64,000 nucleotides of DNA from the NCBI GenBank assembly GCA_019637615.1, contig JAHBVJ010000024.1, positions 62,001 to 126,000 on the forward strand, given 5' to 3'. Source of the DNA: Anaerolineae bacterium (GTDB lineage Bacteria; Chloroflexota; Anaerolineae; Aggregatilineales; UBA2796). The notes under the pieces were generated by a model that worked only from the letters and a program-made list of their open reading frames with translations, did not search any database and was not told where the DNA came from. The translations under genes were made by a program, and so were the position numbers. This document shows positions 59,745-64,000 of the stretch, in pieces; the first letter of the stretch is position 1, and each line of letters starts with the position of its first letter.

Positions 59745-60407
59745 ATGGCACGCACCTTACTAACCATCAAGTCGGATCTGTTCGATACGCCAGAAGGTGA
59801 AGAAGCCTCCGTGCGCGAAAATCTGCCGATCCGTACGCTCATTTCGGAAATCTGCAAAGAATTCGAACTGCCCGAAGGCAGCTATACCCTTCGTCAAGAG
59901 GGCGGCAAGGCGCTTGAACCGGATAAAACCTTGGAGCAAGTCAATGTGCGCATGGGCGCGGTCTTGGTGTTCAGCCGTGAACGCCGCTCCGTCCGTCGCC
60001 CCACGCAGTTAGTGGCGGCTTCGGGTGCCGTCAATCTGACGGGTGCGCCGCGTTCACGCGCCATGATCACCAGCAGCAATCATGCCCTCCTGAAAGATAG
60101 CACGACGGGTGATGTTTACGAGATCATGTGGCAACCTGCCATCATCGGACGCCCCGACGCCAATAACCCCGCCAGCGCCGACATTCTAGCCGTCAATCTC
60201 GGCAAAAATGCCGCCGCGCAGACGGTCTCGCGTCAGCACGCCCGCATCACCGAACTCGACGGGCAGTACTTCCTCGAATCGATGTCCGAGCGTAACCCAA
60301 CCTATCTCAACGATGGTCAGGTACGTTTGGGCGAGAAGCGGTTCCTTGCGCCAGATGACAAAATCCGCGTCGGCACCATCACCCTCGTCTTCGACATCAA
60401 ATCGTAA
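59745..60407 (+). CDS. YukD/EsaB-like ubiquitin fold fused to an FHA domain
   Basis: A 220-residue cytoplasmic protein. Residues 1-78 follow the YukD/EsaB ubiquitin-like pattern ('PIRTLISEICKEFELPEGSY', 'LRQEGGKALEPDKTLEQVNV', 'RMGAVLVF'). Residues 125-218 form an FHA domain, with 'IIGRPDANNP' (Gly135-Arg136), 'TVSRQHARIT' (Ser162, His165) and Asn184 in 'NPTYLNDG', the phosphothreonine-binding set. EsaB/YukD is a small type VII secretion component, and EccD carries a similar fold. FHA domains bind phosphorylated partners and occur in EssC at its N-terminus. Here the two are one chain, next to the EccC-like gene that lacks FHA. GGAG precedes ATG by five bases. Confidence 0.88.
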   Translation: MARTLLTIKSDLFDTPEGEEASVRENLPIRTLISEICKEFELPEGSYTLRQEGGKALEPDKTLEQVNVRMGAVLVFSRERRSVRRPTQLVAASGAVNLTGAPRSRAMITSSNHALLKDSTTGDVYEIMWQPAIIGRPDANNPASADILAVNLGKNAAAQTVSRQHARITELDGQYFLESMSERNPTYLNDGQVRLGEKRFLAPDDKIRVGTITLVFDIKS

Positions 60408-60433
60408 TTCACTCGCAATTCATCAGCCATATC

Positions 60434-60454
60434 AGGGCGAGACAATCTCGCCCT
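60434..60454 (+). terminator. terminator after the FHA gene
   Basis: Perfect 9-base stem AGGGCGAGA / TCTCGCCCT with a 3-base loop, 27 bases after the stop, then TCTGCT. Confidence 0.7.
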
Positions 60455-60490
60455 TCTGCTAATCCCTTTCTTCCTCCCACCAAATCTGCC

Positions 60491-60496
60491 TATAAT
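60491..60496 (+). promoter_or_regulatory. possible -10 box upstream of the PfkB gene
   Basis: Exact TATAAT. The -35 region at 16-18 bases upstream is C/T-rich and poor. It would start RNA near 60503 and include the 33-residue frame below. Confidence 0.35.
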
Positions 60497-60528
60497 TGAC
60501 CGTCTCTACTCATCCACTTGGAGCCATT

Positions 60529-60630
60529 ATGCTTTTCTCGCTTCCGCAATCCACTCCACGACACGAAACCCGTATGGACTTAGCACTTAGCACTCAGCAC
60601 GTAGCACTATCTTCAACCGAGGTGCGCTGA
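60529..60630 (+). CDS. 33-residue upstream frame coupled to the PfkB gene
   Basis: ATG with GGAG five bases before it. It codes for a short peptide containing the translated AGCAC array ('MDLALSTQHVALSS') and ends in TGATG, sharing a base with the PfkB start. The overlap suggests translational coupling. The peptide itself has no family and may only matter as a leader. Confidence 0.3.
   Translation: MLFSLPQSTPRHETRMDLALSTQHVALSSTEVR
60580..60607 (+). repeat. AGCAC heptad array (4 units)
   Basis: TTAGCAC, TTAGCAC, TCAGCAC, GTAGCAC in 7-base period, 22 bases before the PfkB start. Confidence 0.75.
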
Positions 60631-61556
60631 TGTTACTGTGTGTCACCCCCAACCCCGCCCTTGACCGCACCTTGACGCTTGCCGATTTTTCGCTCGGCGG
60701 CATCTTCCGCCCCACCGCCGTCCTGAACGCGGCGGGTGGCAAAGGTGTCAACACCGCCCGTGCAGCCCGCGTGTTAGGCGTCGATAGTCTGTGTATGGGG
60801 CCACTCGGCGGTTACACGGGGCGTTTCGTGGCGGAATTAGCCGAGCGCGAAGGCTTGCACGGCGCATGGACGTGGGTGGATAAGCTCACGCGCATCTGCA
60901 CCATCATCGTCAATGCCAGCAATTACGAAGTGACCAGCGTCTACGAGCAGATGGACGCCCTCAATCTTGACGAGTGGCAGCGCGTACAGCACGACATCGA
61001 AGCGCATATCCACCAAGCCGAATCCGTCTGCATTAGCAGCAGCGTCCCCAAAGGCGTCACGCCCACAGCCTTCGCGGACTTCGTCGCCGCGCTTGTCGCC
61101 AGCGGCAAACCCGTTTGGGTGGATACCAGCGGTGCGCCCCTCGCCGCTGCCATGAACGTGCCCAACGTCAATATCAAGATCAACGACGAAGAAGCCGCCG
61201 AAGCCTTGGGCCAAGCGATTCACGATCCCGATCAAGCTATCAGCGCGGCGCAGTCCCTGAGTCAGCGCACGGGCGGCGCAGTCGTGATTACGTTGGGCGG
61301 GCGCGGCGCGGTGATGGCCTCCGCTGGCGAAGGCTGGCAATCCACGCCGCCTAAAATCGAGGTAAAAAGCACCGTTGGCAGCGGCGATTCATTCTTAGCG
61401 GGTCTGATGATCGGGCTGCGTGAGTCGGCGGAGAATGCCTTGCGCCTTGCCATCGCTACTGGAGCCGCCAACGCCATGTCCATCGGCGGCGGTCAATTCT
61501 CCCGCGCCGATGTGGACGCACTAGCCGCCAAGACGCACGTAACGCGGCGTGCCTGA
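60630..61556 (+). CDS. PfkB-family sugar-phosphate kinase (1-phosphofructokinase/tagatose-6-P kinase type)
   Basis: A 308-residue ribokinase-fold kinase. The N-terminus 'LLCVTPNPALDRTLTLADFS' and 'LNAAGGKGVNTARAARVLG' match the 1-phosphofructokinase (FruK/LacC) branch. The C-terminal motif 'VKSTVGSGDSFLAGLMIGL' carries the catalytic Asp253 and the anion hole. It phosphorylates a hexose phosphate at the C6 or C1 position with ATP; the exact sugar cannot be told. No PTS or fruR gene is adjacent, so a fructose-PTS role is not supported. GAGGTG lies five bases before ATG. Confidence 0.92.
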   Translation: MLLCVTPNPALDRTLTLADFSLGGIFRPTAVLNAAGGKGVNTARAARVLGVDSLCMGPLGGYTGRFVAELAEREGLHGAWTWVDKLTRICTIIVNASNYEVTSVYEQMDALNLDEWQRVQHDIEAHIHQAESVCISSSVPKGVTPTAFADFVAALVASGKPVWVDTSGAPLAAAMNVPNVNIKINDEEAAEALGQAIHDPDQAISAAQSLSQRTGGAVVITLGGRGAVMASAGEGWQSTPPKIEVKSTVGSGDSFLAGLMIGLRESAENALRLAIATGAANAMSIGGGQFSRADVDALAAKTHVTRRA

Positions 61557-61602
61557 TCCTGCTTCCTTGAACTGCCGGATCAGCCAGCCGCGCACTACTG
61601 AC

Positions 61603-62061
61603 TCATGTTGATGCGAGATGGTTGTTCGGCAGTTTCAAGGTTGGCAGCCACGCGCGGATTTTCTGATCGATCTGGTCGCGGATGTCGCGGAACTTCGCCA
61701 ATTTTTGATCCTCCGATCCTTCTGCCTTAGCTGGGTCTTCAAAATCCCAGTGTTCGCGGTAGATCACGCCCGGAAACACGCTCGGACACTGTGCCTCAGC
61801 CTGAGCGCATACCGTAACCATGTACAAAAACGACATTTTGCCAAGATACACCTTAATGCTCTTGGAATACTGCGCTGATGTATCGATCCCCAGTTCTGCC
61901 AGAACCTTCACGGTCAGCGGATTCAAGACGCTGGGTTCTAGTCCGGCGCTGTGCGCTTCGATGTGGTCGCCCGCATGATAGCGGAGCAGTGCTTCCGCCA
62001 TCTGGCTGCGCGCGGTATTGCCTGTGCAAAGAAACAAAACGCGCGGCTTCGGATCGCTCAT
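61603..62061 (-). CDS. arsC: arsenate reductase, LMW-phosphatase type (ArsC)
   Basis: A 152-residue enzyme that reduces arsenate to arsenite in the cytoplasm. The P-loop is 'VLFLCTGNTARSQMAEALL' with the catalytic Cys. Two further Cys in 'VTVCAQAEAQCPSVFPG' fit the thioredoxin-coupled relay of the ArsC family, and 'HWDFEDPAKAEGSED' contains the general-acid Asp. It is the last gene of the arsenic operon, joined to the aquaporin gene by an ATGA overlap. It is longer than the other ArsC copies and more diverged in the middle. Confidence 0.92.
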   Translation of the reverse strand: MSDPKPRVLFLCTGNTARSQMAEALLRYHAGDHIEAHSAGLEPSVLNPLTVKVLAELGIDTSAQYSKSIKVYLGKMSFLYMVTVCAQAEAQCPSVFPGVIYREHWDFEDPAKAEGSEDQKLAKFRDIRDQIDQKIRAWLPTLKLPNNHLAST

Positions 62062-62741
62062 GATTCACTTCCCTTCATGGCTAAATGTGGTTCACGGATT
62101 GCTTGATACAGGATTGCCCCTAAGGCAGCACCGAGGATCGGCGCAGCCCAATAAATCCAATGATCACGCCAATTTCCTGATAGCAGCGCGGGGCCAAACG
62201 AACGCGCCGGATTCATCGATGCGCCCGTCAGCGGGCCACCCCACAGCGCATCCAGTGCCACCGTCGCCCCGATTGCTACCGACGCCAGATGACTCGCCGC
62301 TTTTCCGTCGGTCGCTACTGACAAAATCACGAACATCAAGCAGCCTGTCAGCAGCAGTTCGATCCCGAACGCTTGCCATACAGTGCCCGATGGCAGCGTC
62401 GCCCCCAGATTCGCGACATCCCCGATCAGTAGCCGCAGGGTCGCCGCGCCCGCACTCGCCCCCGCCACTTGAGCCGCCGCATATAATGGCACCTCGCGCC
62501 AACGGAAATGCTTGGTCAGCGCAAAGGCGATTGTCACTGCCGGATTGAAATGTGCTCCCGAAATATGCCCACTCGCCGCGATCATCACCATCACGATAAA
62601 GCCGAACGTTAACGCGATGCCAGCGTGTGTCAGTGCGCCCGTCTGGGCGTTCACCATAATCGCGCCGCAGCCTGCCACCACGATGGCATACGCCCCGATG
62701 AATTCCGCGCCCATCCGCCGCCACAACATCGTATCTGTCAA
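62058..62741 (-). CDS. aquaglyceroporin-family channel (AqpS-like)
   Basis: About 227 residues. The upstream part of the frame overlaps the previous gene and is not used. TTG at 62741, six bases after GGGAG, or ATG at 62729 is the likely start. Six helices and the two half-helices with NPA motifs are seen: 'SGHISGAHFNPAVTIAFAL' and 'GGPLTGASMNPARSFGPALL'. Aquaglyceroporins pass glycerol, water and As(OH)3. In Sinorhizobium an aquaporin (AqpS) in an ars operon lets arsenite made by ArsC flow out. The same logic fits here, since no ArsB or Acr3 pump is present. Confidence 0.93.
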   Translation of the reverse strand: MTDTMLWRRMGAEFIGAYAIVVAGCGAIMVNAQTGALTHAGIALTFGFIVMVMIAASGHISGAHFNPAVTIAFALTKHFRWREVPLYAAAQVAGASAGAATLRLLIGDVANLGATLPSGTVWQAFGIELLLTGCLMFVILSVATDGKAASHLASVAIGATVALDALWGGPLTGASMNPARSFGPALLSGNWRDHWIYWAAPILGAALGAILYQAIREPHLAMKGSES

Positions 62742-62742
62742 G

Positions 62743-63180
62743 TTAAACTCCCACCGGAGAGGTGTGCGCGATTTCATCGGCCCATGTCTTGAACTGCTTC
62801 GCCAGCGCATCCCGTACTTGACGGAATGCGTCTTGCTTTGCCGTCTCATCGCCCTCCACCGCCGCCGGATCGAGGAAGCTCCAATGGATGCGCTGTGCCT
62901 TGCCGGGGAAGATTGGGCATGTTTCGGCGGCGTTATCGCAGACCGTGATCACATAATCAAACGGCTGGCTCAAATACTCGTTCAGATGCTTGGATCGCTG
63001 TTGACTGATGTCGATGCCTACTTCCGCCATCGCACGGATCGCCAGTGGATTCACCGTCGAAGGCTTGCTGCCCGCGCTGAATACGTCCATCTGCTCCCCG
63101 GCGAACGTGCGCAGCAGCCCTTCCGCCATCTGGGATCGCGCCGAGTTACCCGTGCAGAGAATCAGAACTTGCAGTTTCAT
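62743..63180 (-). CDS. arsC: arsenate reductase, LMW-phosphatase type (ArsC)
   Basis: A 145-residue arsenate reductase with P-loop 'VLILCTGNSARSQMAEGLL', relay Cys in 'VITVCDNAAETCPIFPG' and 'HWSFLDPAAVEGDE' with the acid Asp. It is a close match to thioredoxin-type ArsC proteins of about 140 residues. It follows the ArsR-ArsC fusion gene by three bases, and the channel gene begins one base after its stop. The second of three ArsC modules in the operon. Confidence 0.95.
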   Translation of the reverse strand: MKLQVLILCTGNSARSQMAEGLLRTFAGEQMDVFSAGSKPSTVNPLAIRAMAEVGIDISQQRSKHLNEYLSQPFDYVITVCDNAAETCPIFPGKAQRIHWSFLDPAAVEGDETAKQDAFRQVRDALAKQFKTWADEIAHTSPVGV

Positions 63181-63183
63181 AAC

Positions 63184-63906
63184 CTATCCTTGTAATTGCA
63201 TGAGGAAAAATTGGGAGCGCTTGTAAAGTTGCCGTGCCACCTCGCGGAAGGCATCCGGTTGTTCATTAGCATCCGCCGCTGCTGGATCAGTCAAACTCCA
63301 GTGAATGTCATGGTCAGCGTTGGCGAACGTCGGGCACGCCTCGCGCACACGATCACATACGGTAACCACATACTCAAAGTGCTGTCCGTCGAACAGATCG
63401 AGATGCTTCGGGGTCTGTTGACTCGCGTCCAGCCCATATTCTGCCAGCGTACTAAGCGCCAATGGGTGGATCGGTTGGGGCTGTGTCCCTGCGCTAAACA
63501 CTTCCACCCGCTTGCCTGCCAGTGCCCGCATCATACATTCCGCCATCTGAGAGCGGGCGCGGTTCTCGGTACACAGAAACAGAATGCGGATCGGTTCTGT
63601 AGATTCCAACGCGGTTGCTGGCGTACCGAGCGCCGGATGGATTGCCGCGCCAAGTGTCTGGAATTCGGTCTGTAGCCGTTGGACATCAAGGCTGTAATAC
63701 ACATCCCGCGCGTCTGCGCTGCTGCGCCGTTCGGTGACGAGTTGAGCATCGCGCAGCAAGCGCAAATGGTACGACACCAGATTTTGCGGCTGCTGCGTCA
63801 GCCTGACGAGTTCTGCCACACGGCGGTCACTCTGGCTTAAGCTGGTGACCAGTTGCCAGCGTAGATCATGGGCAAGTGCTTGAATGAGTGGTGGAATATT
63901 CATCAT
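63184..63906 (-). CDS. ArsR-type repressor fused to an ArsC domain
   Basis: A 240-residue fusion. Residues 1-85 are a winged helix of the ArsR family ('VAELVRLTQQPQNLVSYHLR', 'LLRDAQLVTERRSSADARDV'). Residues 105-240 are an ArsC domain with P-loop Cys112 in 'LFLCTENRARSQMAECMM', 'VTVCDRVREACPTF' and 'HWSLTDPAAADANE'. The helix that binds arsenite in ordinary ArsR ('ELCVCDL') has no Cys, so inducer sensing may come through the fused ArsC domain. Start is at 63906 (or 63903). No ribosome site is seen, so initiation may be near-leaderless. A palindrome directly upstream is the probable autoregulatory operator. Confidence 0.92.
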   Translation of the reverse strand: MMNIPPLIQALAHDLRWQLVTSLSQSDRRVAELVRLTQQPQNLVSYHLRLLRDAQLVTERRSSADARDVYYSLDVQRLQTEFQTLGAAIHPALGTPATALESTEPIRILFLCTENRARSQMAECMMRALAGKRVEVFSAGTQPQPIHPLALSTLAEYGLDASQQTPKHLDLFDGQHFEYVVTVCDRVREACPTFANADHDIHWSLTDPAAADANEQPDAFREVARQLYKRSQFFLMQLQG

Positions 63907-63936
63907 AAATTACATCAAATCAATTTGATGTAATTT
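63907..63936. promoter_or_regulatory. ArsR-type operator palindrome
   Basis: Perfect 13-base arms AAATTACATCAAA / TTTGATGTAATTT separated by TCAA, directly before the start codon and overlapping the -10 box. Matches the ATCAA-N-TTGAT form of ArsR/SmtB operators. Confidence 0.85.
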
Positions 63937-63960
63937 ACTAAACTTCTTTTATGCTGTCAA
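63932..63960 (-). promoter_or_regulatory. promoter of the arsenic operon
   Basis: On the minus strand TTGACA at 63960-63955, a 17-base spacer and TAAATT at 63937-63932. The -10 box lies inside the operator arm. Transcription should start near 63925, giving a leader of about 19 bases. Confidence 0.75.
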
Positions 63961-64000
63961 TATCATCATTGTCGCTACCTTAAAACTGCCTCTTGACTCA

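Noticed and set aside
62742..62849. N-terminal extension of the aquaporin
   Set aside because: It overlaps the preceding arsC gene, is Arg/Ser-rich and unlike the family; starts at 62741 or 62729 fit better.

Overview
The window looks like a piece of the chromosome of a mesophilic Chloroflexota bacterium, probably of the Anaerolineae or a neighbouring class. This is inference, since no rRNA lies in the window. The pointers are a small protein typical of that phylum (positions 1423-1662), long Thr/Pro linkers in exported proteins, LytR-CpsA-Psr and YkuD envelope enzymes without any outer-membrane genes, large GT39-like membrane glycosyltransferases, and an EccC-type ATPase. Base composition is moderately GC-rich in genes, with AT-rich intergenic islands. 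No tRNA, rRNA, CRISPR array, prophage or insertion sequence was recognised.

Layout. Positions 1-8.4 kb hold a truncated alpha/beta hydrolase-membrane protein, an ABC-2 exporter, a heterodimeric ABC exporter and an aldo/keto reductase. Positions 8.5-12 kb hold a GATC-centred repeat cluster, a ferritin, and a two-component system with a small membrane protein. Positions 12-21.7 kb carry a membrane protein with a degenerate PP2C-like domain and a propeller-like end, an ECF sigma/anti-sigma pair divergent from a three-repeat secreted protein, a second ABC-2 exporter, a membrane protein whose Shine-Dalgarno lies in a long-range stem, and a GT39-like protein. Positions 21.8-24.2 kb hold rpsF-ssb-rpsR and a parvulin foldase. 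Positions 24.5-36.9 kb hold a secreted subtilase, a GH57-like enzyme with glgC, a HEAT protein, a methyltransferase, sucCD, a membrane protein and an LCP protein. Positions 37-46.8 kb hold a second GT39-like protein, an Lrp regulator with a LysE exporter, an inositol-phosphatase-like enzyme, mutY, a CCA-adding-type nucleotidyltransferase, a GNAT enzyme, a cupin and an L,D-transpeptidase.

Positions 46.8-53.6 kb contain a second GATC-centred cluster, a strong promoter with a roughly 317-nt hairpin-rich leader, a fused-permease ABC importer without a binding protein, a group-2 sigma-70 factor, a SixA-like phosphatase and a receiver protein. Positions 53.7-60.4 kb are the most interesting stretch. 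A zinc-ribbon pseudokinase with a C-terminal membrane anchor is divergent from a 1500-residue EccC-like triple ATPase, which is followed by a YukD/EsaB-like ubiquitin fold fused to an FHA domain. Together they look like the core of a type VII secretion-like system with lineage-specific parts. The window ends with a PfkB-type sugar kinase and an arsenic operon (ArsR-ArsC fusion, ArsC, aquaglyceroporin, ArsC) controlled by a clear palindromic operator.

Recurring themes are regulatory RNA-like leaders, heptad AGCAC repeat arrays at three loci, and degenerate signalling domains (pseudokinase, pseudophosphatase, and a receiver lacking its switch Thr).
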